Shown piece by piece: positions 1 through 6,969 of a stretch of 25,574 nt of DNA. The position numbers and the translations under genes are program-made. A model generated the notes under the pieces. It had not been told where the DNA came from. It saw only the letters and a list, made by a program, of their open reading frames with translations, and made no database searches. This stretch comes from Balneolales bacterium (GTDB lineage Bacteria > Bacteroidota > Rhodothermia > Balneolales > Natronogracilivirgulaceae), in NCBI GenBank assembly GCA_007131625.1, contig SLQC01000390.1, forward strand, positions 1-25,574. Direction: 5' to 3'. How positions within the stretch are numbered: position 1 is the first letter of the stretch; every line of letters begins with the position of its first letter.

Positions 1-1358
1 ACTTCAATGCCGAAGAACGGCTTGGTTGCCGATCCCGGCTTCAGCGGGGTGACCGGTAGCGGAGTAATCATAAAACCGCCCGTTTCGGTCTGCCACCAGG
101 TATCCATAATAGGGCAATTTCCATTACCAATCACCCGGTGATACCATTTCCATGCTTCGGGATTGATAGGTTCACCGACCGAACCAAGCAATCGAAGCGA
201 GCTCAAGTCATGGCGTTTAGGCCATTGCTCTCCGAATCGCATCAGACCACGGATGGCGGTAGGTGACGTATAGAGAATATTAATGCCATATTTTTCCACC
301 ATACTCCACCAACGATTTGGATATGGGTGATTCGGTGCTCCTTCATACATCATGATCGTCGACCCGTTGATGAGCGGACCGTAAACCATATAGCTGTGTC
401 CGGTAATCCAGCCCGGATCCGCTGCACACCACCATCGATCCTCATCCTTGATATCAAATACATATCGGTGCGTGGTGGACGTAAATACCGAATAGCCTCC
501 GTGTGTGTGCAATAATCCTTTCGGCGTTCCGGTCGTACCCGAGGTATAGAGAATAAACAGCATATCTTCGGCATCCATAACTTCGGTTTCACACTGCGGA
601 CTGGCAATCGGAAGGTTTTGCAGATCGTGCATCCAAAAGTCACGGTCGTTTTCCATGTATACTTCATGTCCTGTTCGTTTCACCGTGATGCACACTTCGA
701 TCGTTGGTGAACGCTTCATCGCTTCGTTGGCGATTCCCTTGAGGTCGGTAATCTTGCCTCGTCGCCATCCACCGTCGGCCGTCACCAGTATACGGCTTTC
801 GGAATCTTCGATACGGGAAGCAAGAGCTTCTACGCTGAACCCGCCATATACGACACTGTGGGCAGCTCCAACCTTGGCACAAGCCAGCATAGCGATGGGT
901 AGTTCGGGAATTTGCGGCATGTAAATAGTGACTATTTCCCCTTTTTTCACCCCCATACTTATAAGGATATTGGCAAATTTGGAGACCTCACGATTCAGTG
1001 CGTGGTAAGACATGGTTCTCACGTCACCGGGCTCCCCTTCCCAGATCAGCGCCAGTTTGTTGCGGCGCCAAGTCTTCAGGTGCCGGTCGATGGCATTGCT
1101 GATTATGTTGATCTTTCCACCGGCATACCATTTGTAAAAAGGCTTTTCACTGTCATCCAACACTTTATTCCATTTCCTGAACCAATGCAGCTTTTTGGCC
1201 TCAGCTGCCCAAAATCCTTCCGGGTCTTCGATCGACTTTTTATAGAGTGATTCATAATCTTTCACATTTGCCTGTTTTACCACGTCCTTTGACGGGTATA
1301 TAAATTCAGAATCCGCTTTAACTGCGGTTTCGCTGCGATTAACTTTACCTTTGGCCAT
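1..1358 (-). CDS. acs: Acetyl-CoA synthetase (AMP-forming), 3'-truncated by window edge
   Basis: This gene activates acetate with ATP and CoA to acetyl-CoA in the cytoplasm. An open frame of 452 codons runs from ATG (complement of 1356-1358) to the left edge without a stop, so the C-terminal third, including the conserved acetylatable lysine region, is outside. The N-terminal cap is followed by the ANL-superfamily P-loop YTSGTTGTPKG (about residues 271-281), the CoA-side motif DPGWITGHSY (from about 314), SVGEPINPEAW (about 393) and DTWWQTETGG with W421-W422. The second Trp and the Val of SVGEP match the positions that keep the acyl pocket small in known acetate enzymes, so acetate is preferred over longer acids. 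An AAAGGTG element seven bases before the ATG is the clearest Shine-Dalgarno in the window. The gene is divergent from lexA. A propionyl-CoA synthetase is less likely. Confidence 0.96.
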   Translation of the reverse strand, partial: MAKGKVNRSETAVKADSEFIYPSKDVVKQANVKDYESLYKKSIEDPEGFWAAEAKKLHWFRKWNKVLDDSEKPFYKWYAGGKINIISNAIDRHLKTWRRNKLALIWEGEPGDVRTMSYHALNREVSKFANILISMGVKKGEIVTIYMPQIPELPIAMLACAKVGAAHSVVYGGFSVEALASRIEDSESRILVTADGGWRRGKITDLKGIANEAMKRSPTIEVCITVKRTGHEVYMENDRDFWMHDLQNLPIASPQCETEVMDAEDMLFILYTSGTTGTPKGLLHTHGGYSVFTSTTHRYVFDIKDEDRWWCAADPGWITGHSYMVYGPLINGSTIMMYEGAPNHPYPNRWWSMVEKYGINILYTSPTAIRGLMRFGEQWPKRHDLSSLRLLGSVGEPINPEAWKWYHRVIGNGNCPIMDTWWQTETGGFMITPLPVTPLKPGSATKPFFGIE

Positions 1359-1604
1359 GAATTACACCTTTGATTATTTTTTCTAATGATTGTAAACAAG
1401 CGAATAAGTTCTAAATATCCAGGAGCAACCTATTTTAACCGATGCAGGTCAGGAATTCAACTAATATTTCAGGCAAAACAATTTAATTTTAAATTCGTCA
1501 CTTTTTGACGGCACCCGAAAAACTTAATTCATTCCGACGGTTGCACATCACCCCGTATTGTTGTATTATACACATATATCATACACATATATTGATATAA
1601 AATT
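1359..1604. promoter_or_regulatory. Divergent acs/lexA intergenic region
   Basis: This 246-base AT-rich spacer must hold the promoters of both divergent genes. A 5-bp hairpin (CGTCA, five-base loop, TGACG) lies at 1496-1510. The lexA-proximal end carries the repeats listed separately. No canonical TAnnTTTG element was found for either gene and no ORF is evident. Confidence 0.5.
1562..1599. repeat. Tandem and inverted repeats in lexA leader (candidate operator)
   Basis: The 12-mer ATACACATATAT occurs twice, at 1568-1579 and 1581-1592 (period 13). An odd palindrome TGTAT-T-ATACA is at 1562-1572, and 7-bp inverted arms TATATCA (1575-1581) and TGATATA (1593-1599) enclose an 11-base spacer. All of this lies within 45 bases of the lexA ATG. 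Because LexA proteins commonly repress their own gene through nearby dyads, this is a reasonable candidate autoregulatory site. AT-richness makes chance repeats likelier, and the operator consensus for this group is not known to me. Confidence 0.4.
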
Positions 1605-2261
1605 ATGGATAACAGCCATCTAACCCGAAAACAGAAGCAATTTTTTGACTACATCGTCGCGTACAAAAAGGAGAACGACATCTGGCCGACATATCGGGAA
1701 ATTGCCAATGAGTTTCAGTATAAATCACCTAACAGTGTCACCCAAAACCTTCAGGCGCTTGTCAGAAAAGGGTGCCTGATCAAAACGGATGATGAGGAAT
1801 ACGATCTTGCACCGGAATATGATATCGGGCCAGTTCAACCGGAAGCAGGAATACCGGTCCGTGGTTTGATTGCAGCCGGATATCTTCAGGAAGCCGTCGA
1901 AGCCAATCTGGGTGCCATCACACTGGAATTTCTTTTCCCTAATATTGACCGGGTGTTTGCTTTGCGCGTTTCCGGTTCCAGCATGAAAGATGCGCAGATC
2001 GAGGACGGAGATTTTGTTTTGCTGATGGATGACGATATTAAAAACGGGGACATCGGTGCCGTCCTTTACAACGGGGAAACGTCACTTAAACAGATTTTTT
2101 ATGGCAAAAACGGATTACAGCTCAAGCCGGCCAACAAGGAGTATGATGATATTTATGTAGAGCCGGATATCTTCGAAGAAGTGCGCGTACTGGGAAAATA
2201 TGTCGGCCATGTCAACCGGTCGGGTATATATAAACACGACGGCAGCAGAAAACTCCACTAA
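1605..2261 (+). CDS. lexA: LexA-type transcriptional repressor (S24 autoprotease)
   Basis: The product is a 218-residue SOS-type repressor. It has an N-terminal LexA winged helix-turn-helix (residues about 5-68, including PTYREIANEF and SPNSVTQNLQALVRKG) and a C-terminal S24 self-cleaving domain. The Ala91-Gly92 scissile bond sits in GLIAAGYLQE, the catalytic serine is S126 in VSGSSMKD, and the lysine is K162 in SLKQIF; these align with A84-G85, S119 and K156 of E. coli LexA. The family binds operators as a dimer and cleaves itself when RecA filaments form. The ATG at 1605 starts the HTH domain directly; there is no Shine-Dalgarno, only an A/T-rich leader. It is divergent from acs and convergent with the small minus-strand ORF. 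A phage-type S24 repressor is less likely, given the LexA-type HTH and full length. Confidence 0.93.
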   Translation: MDNSHLTRKQKQFFDYIVAYKKENDIWPTYREIANEFQYKSPNSVTQNLQALVRKGCLIKTDDEEYDLAPEYDIGPVQPEAGIPVRGLIAAGYLQEAVEANLGAITLEFLFPNIDRVFALRVSGSSMKDAQIEDGDFVLLMDDDIKNGDIGAVLYNGETSLKQIFYGKNGLQLKPANKEYDDIYVEPDIFEEVRVLGKYVGHVNRSGIYKHDGSRKLH

Positions 2262-2314
2262 GCCGTGCGGGTTGCCACTGTTCCAGACCCTTACTTTCAG
2301 TATCCGCCGCTCAC

Positions 2315-2602
2315 CTACAATTTCCTGTAGCTGTTGGTTTTACGTATCAGTTCTCCCGTACGCTTTTCCATGATTTCCAGTCCTGCGCCTTCCAGCCGGG
2401 CCGACAAGGGTTTTCCTCGTTCCAGCCGATAATTGCCACCTTTCAATGCATCATACAATTGTCCGTCCCTGATCCATGCCACGCCTCCGTCATGCTGAAG
2501 CCGCTTTCGGTTTTTAATCAGAAAGGCCTGTCTGTGCAAATCAGGTAGAGCAGGTAGAGGTGGTCCGGTGCTTTTTTGCACTGTTTTCGTTGTTTCAGCC
2601 AT
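2315..2602 (-). CDS. Small charged hypothetical protein
   Basis: The open frame encodes 95 residues rich in Arg, Lys, Glu and Gly with no signal peptide or membrane segment, so a cytoplasmic protein is expected. I do not recognise a family. Support for coding is moderate: it fills the only large gap between lexA and rplU, no plus-strand frame competes, and the composition (LYDALKGGNYRLERGKPL and similar) resembles a folded soluble protein. Its ATG is preceded on its own strand by an A-rich stretch, and a TGATATCA palindrome lies about 29 bases upstream (2631-2638). It is convergent with lexA, with 53 bases between the stops and no clear terminator. It could be a spurious ORF. Confidence 0.45.
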   Translation of the reverse strand: MAETTKTVQKSTGPPLPALPDLHRQAFLIKNRKRLQHDGGVAWIRDGQLYDALKGGNYRLERGKPLSARLEGAGLEIMEKRTGELIRKTNSYRKL

Positions 2603-2723
2603 GTAATTGAATGCGTTTATTGTGACTCATTGATATCATAGACCTGAATTTACGTCTCTGATTTGTCATATCAAACGAACCATGCTGATTCGTTTTTTAC
2701 TTTTATTTATGCAACAATAATAG

Positions 2724-2731
2724 TATATTTG
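2724..2731 (+). promoter_or_regulatory. Candidate Bacteroidota-type -7 promoter element of rplU-rpmA
   Basis: TATATTTG matches the TAnnTTTG -7 consensus described for the primary sigma factor of Bacteroidota. It lies 48 bases before the rplU ATG. No convincing TTTG -33 element is visible, only a T-rich tract near 2690-2710. Confidence 0.45.
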
Positions 2732-2737
2732 AAATCT

Positions 2738-2750
2738 TGTATTCAATACA
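2738..2750. promoter_or_regulatory. 13-bp palindrome TGTATTCAATACA in rplU leader
   Basis: The 6-bp arms TGTATT and AATACA flank one central base. The dyad sits just after the predicted -7 element, where a transcription start would fall, so it could be an operator or part of a 5' leader hairpin. It shares the TGTAT half with the lexA-leader palindrome. The role is inferred. Confidence 0.3.
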
Positions 2751-2779
2751 GTTTTTATCACATTTTTAATCCAGCAGAT

Positions 2780-3094
2780 ATGTACGCGATTGTTGAAATC
2801 AGTGGGCATCAATACAAAGTTGCCAAAAACGACGTCATTTATGTTGACAAACAGAAAGTCGACGCTGATAAAAAAATAACATTGGACAAGGTGCTTCTGA
2901 CATCCGACGGCAAGGGCAAGGTTCAGGTCGGTACTCCTGTTCTTGAGAAAGCAAAAGTTGACGCAAAAGTCGTCGAACACGCAAAAGGCGATAAGATTAT
3001 CGTATTCAAGAAGAAGCGTCGCAAAGGATATCAGGTAAAACGTGGCCATCGTCGTCACTTGACCCTACTTTTAATTGAAAAAATAACCGCTTAA
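2780..3094 (+). CDS. rplU: 50S ribosomal protein L21
   Basis: The product is a 104-residue ribosomal protein of the large subunit that contacts 23S rRNA. The MYAIVEISGHQYKV start and the basic C-terminal signature (KKKRRKGYQVKRGHRRHLTLLLIEKI) are diagnostic. I chose the ATG at 2780 because it gives the family length of about 103 residues. The frame is open further upstream to 2663, but that 39-residue extension is hydrophobic, AT-rich and unlike L21, and it would overlap the promoter region. The gene is followed 13 bases later by rpmA, the usual rplU-rpmA pair. Confidence 0.97.
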   Translation: MYAIVEISGHQYKVAKNDVIYVDKQKVDADKKITLDKVLLTSDGKGKVQVGTPVLEKAKVDAKVVEHAKGDKIIVFKKKRRKGYQVKRGHRRHLTLLLIEKITA

Positions 3095-3107
3095 TCTCTA
3101 AAGAATC

Positions 3108-3362
3108 ATGGCACATAAAAAAGGTGGCGGATCAACCAGGAACGGTCGCGACTCAGAATCGAAACGATTGGGTGTAAAACGATTTGGCGGCGAAGTTGTT
3201 CGTGCAGGCAATATCATTGTTCGTCAGCGGGGCACCAAATTCCACCCCGGACTCAATGTCGGTATTGGGAAGGATGATACACTTTTTGCAACATCCGACG
3301 GTACAGTTACATTTCGCAGAGGCAAGAACGACCGTAAAACGGTTTCTGTCGAAACCAACTGA
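3108..3362 (+). CDS. rpmA: 50S ribosomal protein L27
   Basis: This 84-residue large-subunit protein has an N-terminal tail (MAHKKGGGSTRNGRDSESK) that reaches towards the peptidyl transferase centre in known ribosomes. The conserved core GGEVVRAGNIIVRQRGT and HPG(L)NVG(I)GKDDTLFA is intact. The tail starts directly with AHKKGGGS, so the cleaved N-terminal extension seen in Firmicutes is absent. It is co-transcribed with rplU and closed by a strong intrinsic terminator 24 bases downstream. Confidence 0.98.
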   Translation: MAHKKGGGSTRNGRDSESKRLGVKRFGGEVVRAGNIIVRQRGTKFHPGLNVGIGKDDTLFATSDGTVTFRRGKNDRKTVSVETN

Positions 3363-3385
3363 CACCGCAATATCTCTCTTCTATT

Positions 3386-3424
3386 AAAGCTCTAATGGCA
3401 CTTCGGCATTAGAGCTTTTTTTTT
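3386..3424 (+). terminator. Intrinsic terminator of rplU-rpmA
   Basis: A perfect 12-bp stem, AAAGCTCTAATG (3386-3397) pairing with CATTAGAGCTTT (3407-3418), encloses a nine-base loop containing CTTCGG. A run of nine T (3416-3424) follows. It ends the ribosomal operon and separates it from the FAH gene. Confidence 0.93.
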
Positions 3425-3435
3425 GATCTTTTTAG

Positions 3436-3483
3436 TTTTAATGTTCATAACAGGTCACGAGCATCTTATTTTTAATGTTCATA
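3436..3483 (+). repeat. Direct repeat upstream of the FAH-family gene
   Basis: TTTTAATGTTCATA occurs at 3436-3449 and again at 3470-3483 (period 34). The similarity continues as a-CAG and t-CAG after each copy. Both copies lie between the rpmA terminator and the FAH start, so they may be paired regulator sites or a small duplication within the promoter. Confidence 0.5.
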
Positions 3484-3518
3484 TCAGACCATGACCGACA
3501 ATTTTCCAATCCCTTTAG

Positions 3519-4187
3519 ATGATGATACAAACGACGACTCTGCCGGGGCTTCCGGACCTAACCCCCGGATCTATCTACTGCATCGGCAGAAATTATGCCG
3601 CTCACACGAGGGAACTGAACAATTCGATCCCCGACACTCCCGTCATTTTCACCAAACCGCTTGCAGCACTAACTTTTGACGGTATCATCCACATCCCTCC
3701 GTTTGTCACGAAGCCCCACTTTGAGACGGAGCTTGTTGTTGTCATCGGAAAACAGGGCAAAAATGTGCCGGTCGAAAAAGCCCTCTCTTATGTGGCCGGG
3801 TATGGACTTGGCATCGATGTCACTGCCCGAGACATCCAGCAGCGACTCAAGGAGAAAGCACACCCCTGGTTTCTGGCGAAAGGGATGGATTCGTTTGCAC
3901 CGGTCGGTACGTTTATTCCGGCAGAACAGGTGTCAGATCCTCAAAATATGACGTTCACACTTGATGTCAATGGTGAACGGCGGCAGACCGGCCAAACTTC
4001 TCTGATGCTTTTCCCGATCCCTGTGATTATCGCCACGTTGTCACGTTATGTCACACTTTATCCGGGCGATCTGATCTTCACCGGAACCCCCGAAGGTGTC
4101 GACATCCTGAATAGCGGTGATCGGCTGAAGGCTGATCTGGAGTCCGGCCTTGCTACCCTTACCGTTTCTGTTAACCGTGAATCCTGA
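3519..4187 (+). CDS. Fumarylacetoacetate hydrolase family protein (FAHD1-like)
   Basis: This 222-residue cytoplasmic enzyme belongs to the FAH fold, most like FAHD1 acylpyruvase/oxaloacetate decarboxylase, which cleaves or decarboxylates small 2-oxo-acids using Mg2+. Metal ligands are visible as E69 and E71 in HFETELVVVIG and D100 in GIDVTARD. The lid dyad H29/E32 in GRNYAAHTREL and K121 in FLAKGMDS match functional positions of human FAHD1. The C-terminal LYPGDLIFTGTPEGV is the family signature. Length fits the short FAHD1 subgroup rather than full FAH. The start is one of two adjacent ATGs (3519 or 3522) with no Shine-Dalgarno. The stop lies five bases before the next gene, suggesting coupling. 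Substrate cannot be told from sequence. Confidence 0.9.
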   Translation: MMIQTTTLPGLPDLTPGSIYCIGRNYAAHTRELNNSIPDTPVIFTKPLAALTFDGIIHIPPFVTKPHFETELVVVIGKQGKNVPVEKALSYVAGYGLGIDVTARDIQQRLKEKAHPWFLAKGMDSFAPVGTFIPAEQVSDPQNMTFTLDVNGERRQTGQTSLMLFPIPVIIATLSRYVTLYPGDLIFTGTPEGVDILNSGDRLKADLESGLATLTVSVNRES

Positions 4188-4192
4188 AAACA

Positions 4193-6247
4193 TTGTCCCG
4201 GCTTATTCTTTCCATACTTTCCTCCCTGAGACGAAACCGGTCCGGCAGAGCCCTCCCTGTTTTTATACTCGCACTTTATTTGCTGATCGGATCCGGAACC
4301 TCTCCTGCTGAAGCACGGACACGTCCGGCATTTCTCTCCGATGACGTCTCCTATTTTTGGCCGACCAACGCAAGCCGGTACATGTCATCCTCCTTCGGTG
4401 AAACCCGAGCCACCCATTTTCATGCCGCTTTGGACATCGGAACCTGGGGCCATGAGGGATACGCTGTTTTCGCAACCCGGGACGGGATCGTACACCGAGT
4501 CGCTGTAGGTCCGGTTGGGTACGGTAATGTGATCTATCTGCGCCATGATGACGACTCCATATCCCTCTACGCCCATCTCAAAGACTTCCATCCCAAAATT
4601 CGAAGCATTGTCGACTCTCTTCGACTCCGGGATTATTCGTTTGATTTCAATGAACATATTGAGTCGTATGATATCCGCTTTCAGCGCGGTCAGCAAATCG
4701 GATGGACCGGCTCCACGGGTGTTGGCCCACCCCACCTCCACTTTGAACTCCGGTCACCGGAAGGGAATCCCTTTAATCCGCTACTTGCCGGTATTCGCAT
4801 TGAAGACACGATCGCCCCCCGATTTTCCGGTCTTGCCATTGAACCGCTGTCACCTGACAGCAAAATCAACGGTGAAGGAAAGATTTTCCGGTCTCGTCCG
4901 GTATTCAGAAATGGCCAGTTTCACTTCGATACAGTGGATGTACAGGGTGAAGTTGGCCTTGCTGTCGACGTTTTCGATCGTGCCAATGCATCCAACAATG
5001 TTCATGCCGTTTATGAACTCGCGATGTACGTAAACAATGAACGCTATTTTCACTCCCGGGTCGACAGTTTTTCCTATTCGCAGTCTCGCCAGATGTTTCT
5101 GGACCGCGTTTATCCCATATTGGCCACTGAGCGGAGGGGATTTCAGCGACTCTATATCAGGTCCGGCAACACCTTGTCGTTTTATAGTGAAACCGGTCAT
5201 ACCGGACGATTGCGGCTTCCTCCGGGCACTCATCAGATCAGGATCGAAGCTTCCGATTATTTTGGTAACCGGGCTGTAGCGAATATCCGGATGAATATAT
5301 CCGGGACGGATTCTCCGTATAATATAAAGGAACAAATGGATCTTGCCAGAAAGACAAACACCAAGCGGGCAAATTCTGCACCGGCAGGGCTCCAATGGCA
5401 TAAAAACTGGGTGCGGCCGATATCAAAAACTGTACGACAGAATCAATCGGATGGACTAACACACCAAGGAAACCCTGTGAGTCCGGACGAGACTTACTGG
5501 TCAATCCGGAAGTTCGGATCTTTTCAAAAAGAGCATTATAAGTATGTCTATCGTGGACAGGGACTTCCGCTGAACTTATCGGACAGGATGGAACTTAGCA
5601 ATGGCGACAGTATTTGGGTTTTGCACCGAATACATCCGGAATATCCACTATCGCTTTATCACGACAAAATGCAAGTGGTGGTCCATTTTCCGGCAAAATC
5701 ATTTTTCGAGCCGGTCACTATCGGCATCGCCGGCACCCGGGATGAATTTACCTTGTTTCCCAATATTGAACCGTTTCAACGTCCGGCTGCAGTACGAATT
5801 CTACTTGATGAAACCCTGAAGGAGAAGAACGGGTTGGGTCTATATCGGAAAAATTTATCAAACAACAGATTGACACACATCACATCGTATCGAAATACTC
5901 AGGGAAATGAACTGGTTGGCACCATACAATCCGGTGGATACTATGTGATTCGGTCTGATACAACTGCACCCGAAATATCGACCCCAAAAATCGGGCGGTG
6001 GCGCCATTCGGGCCTCTATTATGTAACTGTTTCAATCGATGATGATCTGTCCGGTATCAATTACCGATCGGCTGAATTTTATGTTAATGGCCATCGGGGC
6101 ATCGCAGAATATGACCCTGAGAAGAAACTTTTGCGTTATCATCATCCCGACTTCAAACCTGAAAACAGCAACCATATAACGGTTCGCTTGTCGGATCGTG
6201 CTGGAAATTCGACCGAAAAGATTTTCAGCGATGTGCCATACAACTGA
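4193..6247 (+). CDS. Secreted M23 (LytM-type) metallopeptidase with C-terminal Ig-like region
   Basis: The 684-residue envelope protein probably cuts peptidoglycan cross-bridges or regulates such enzymes. A basic N-terminus and hydrophobic core (residues 20-36) end in SPAEA, a signal peptide. The M23 domain (about 55-200) keeps the zinc set: H77 and D81 in HFHAALD, H128 in YAHL, and H181/H183 in HLHFELR, so it should be active. A loop of about 40 residues (133-170) separates YAHL from the GQQIGWTGSTG segment. The rest is beta-rich; the last 95 residues (TAPEI ... LSDRAGN) resemble an Ig-like or Big domain. No in-frame ATG precedes the peptidase core, so TTG at 4193 is the likely start, five bases after the FAH stop. 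The 3' end overlaps ridA on the other strand by 23 bases. The cellular target is inferred from family only. Confidence 0.87.
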   Translation: MSRLILSILSSLRRNRSGRALPVFILALYLLIGSGTSPAEARTRPAFLSDDVSYFWPTNASRYMSSSFGETRATHFHAALDIGTWGHEGYAVFATRDGIVHRVAVGPVGYGNVIYLRHDDDSISLYAHLKDFHPKIRSIVDSLRLRDYSFDFNEHIESYDIRFQRGQQIGWTGSTGVGPPHLHFELRSPEGNPFNPLLAGIRIEDTIAPRFSGLAIEPLSPDSKINGEGKIFRSRPVFRNGQFHFDTVDVQGEVGLAVDVFDRANASNNVHAVYELAMYVNNERYFHSRVDSFSYSQSRQMFLDRVYPILATERRGFQRLYIRSGNTLSFYSETGHTGRLRLPPGTHQIRIEASDYFGNRAVANIRMNISGTDSPYNIKEQMDLARKTNTKRANSAPAGLQWHKNWVRPISKTVRQNQSDGLTHQGNPVSPDETYWSIRKFGSFQKEHYKYVYRGQGLPLNLSDRMELSNGDSIWVLHRIHPEYPLSLYHDKMQVVVHFPAKSFFEPVTIGIAGTRDEFTLFPNIEPFQRPAAVRILLDETLKEKNGLGLYRKNLSNNRLTHITSYRNTQGNELVGTIQSGGYYVIRSDTTAPEISTPKIGRWRHSGLYYVTVSIDDDLSGINYRSAEFYVNGHRGIAEYDPEKKLLRYHHPDFKPENSNHITVRLSDRAGNSTEKIFSDVPYN

Positions 6248-6608
6248 CCTCTATCAGGGCATTTTTAGGCAGAGATTTAACAGCAACGGCTTCTCGTGCC
6301 GGAGGATTATCGGGGAAATAGTCGCCATAAATTTTGTTAACAACTGCGAAGTCCTCCATATCGGCCAGATAGATAGTACATTTCAGTACCCGGTCCCAGC
6401 TGGAACCTGCTGCCCGCAGCACTTCGCCCAGATTCTGCATAACTTGCCGCATCTGGGTTTCGGAATCGGGGCCTGCCATTTCCCCGGTTTTGGGATCAAG
6501 CCCGATTTGACCGGAACATAAAATTAACTGTTCATAGATCACCGCCTGGGTGTACGGACCTATAGCAGCCGGTGCACCGGCAGTTGAAACACTTTTTTTA
6601 TATATCAT
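6225..6608 (-). CDS. ridA: RidA family reactive enamine/imine deaminase
   Basis: The 127-residue trimeric cytoplasmic enzyme of the YjgF/YER057c/UK114 family hydrolyses reactive enamine/imine intermediates from PLP enzymes (2-aminoacrylate and relatives) to keto acids. The motifs IGPYTQAV (Y19), SGQIGLDPKTG and NPPAREAVAVKSLPKNALIEVSCMA are present. R105 and E120 align with the substrate-binding Arg and the active-site Glu of E. coli RidA, so it belongs to the active subfamily; position 107 is Ala where E. coli has Cys. It is convergent with the M23 gene with a 23-base 3' overlap and no visible terminator between them. A cystathionine lyase/synthase gene lies about 2 kb away, a possible but unproved source of substrate. 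Confidence 0.95.
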   Translation of the reverse strand: MIYKKSVSTAGAPAAIGPYTQAVIYEQLILCSGQIGLDPKTGEMAGPDSETQMRQVMQNLGEVLRAAGSSWDRVLKCTIYLADMEDFAVVNKIYGDYFPDNPPAREAVAVKSLPKNALIEVSCMAHR

Positions 6609-6963
6609 ATATTATACAATTTTTAGTGAATTTCCGGGTTAATAATCACGTAACTTCGGTGAAATGCATGGCAAATGCTGGTTAAACTACAATGTTGCGG
6701 ATCCTTCATGCTATTGTTACTTTATGGGGACGTCTTGTATGCCTCATTTCAAGGCTTTCATACATTAAATAATAAGGAAGACAACCGGAGACAAAATATC
6801 AAATTTCGAACAACCGACCCGATCCGGAAACTTCATTCTGGCATAATAAAAACAAACTAAGAAACAAATGAAACACCTATGACAACAAACGCTGACACAC
6901 AGTCGCATGACTATTTTGTCATGTGTGCTTCATTTGACCTTATGAATTATATATTATAAACAC
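6609..6963. other. Intergenic region between ridA and the TPR gene
   Basis: These 355 AT-rich bases lie between divergent genes. The left end contains a TATA-rich tract (6598-6616) likely serving the ridA promoter on the minus strand. The right 100 bases are copy A of the dispersed element. A 61-codon frame at 6675-6860 lacks family resemblance and is not called as a gene. Confidence 0.6.
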
Positions 6964-6969
6964 ATGAAA
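6868..6969 (+). repeat. Copy A of a ~100-bp dispersed leader element with hairpin
   Basis: The element starts ATGAAACACC (6868), runs through CTGACACACA (6892), a hairpin CATGAC-TATTTT-GTCATG (6906-6923) and a TATTATAAACA block, and ends in ATGAAA at the start codon of the TPR gene. From CTGACACACA to ATGAAA it matches copy B (8546-8645) at about 62 of 79 aligned columns by hand count. The stem sequences differ between copies but still pair. It may be a promoter/5' UTR unit or the trace of an ancient duplication. Confidence 0.7.

Noticed and set aside
327..1250. Several ORFs of 60-112 codons on both strands near the left edge
   Set aside because: They lie wholly inside the acetyl-CoA synthetase frame, which has full motif support.
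2663..2779. N-terminal extension of L21 by 39 residues (in-frame ATG at 2663)
   Set aside because: The extension is unlike L21, is AT-rich and covers the likely promoter TATATTTG; the ATG at 2780 gives the family length.
3491..3679. 62-codon plus-strand ORF overlapping the FAH start
   Set aside because: It is out of frame with the FAH gene, has no family resemblance, and is explained as a shadow frame.
6675..6860. 61-codon ORF in the ridA-TPR spacer
   Set aside because: There is no recognisable domain, its composition follows the AT-rich spacer, and no support for translation was seen.
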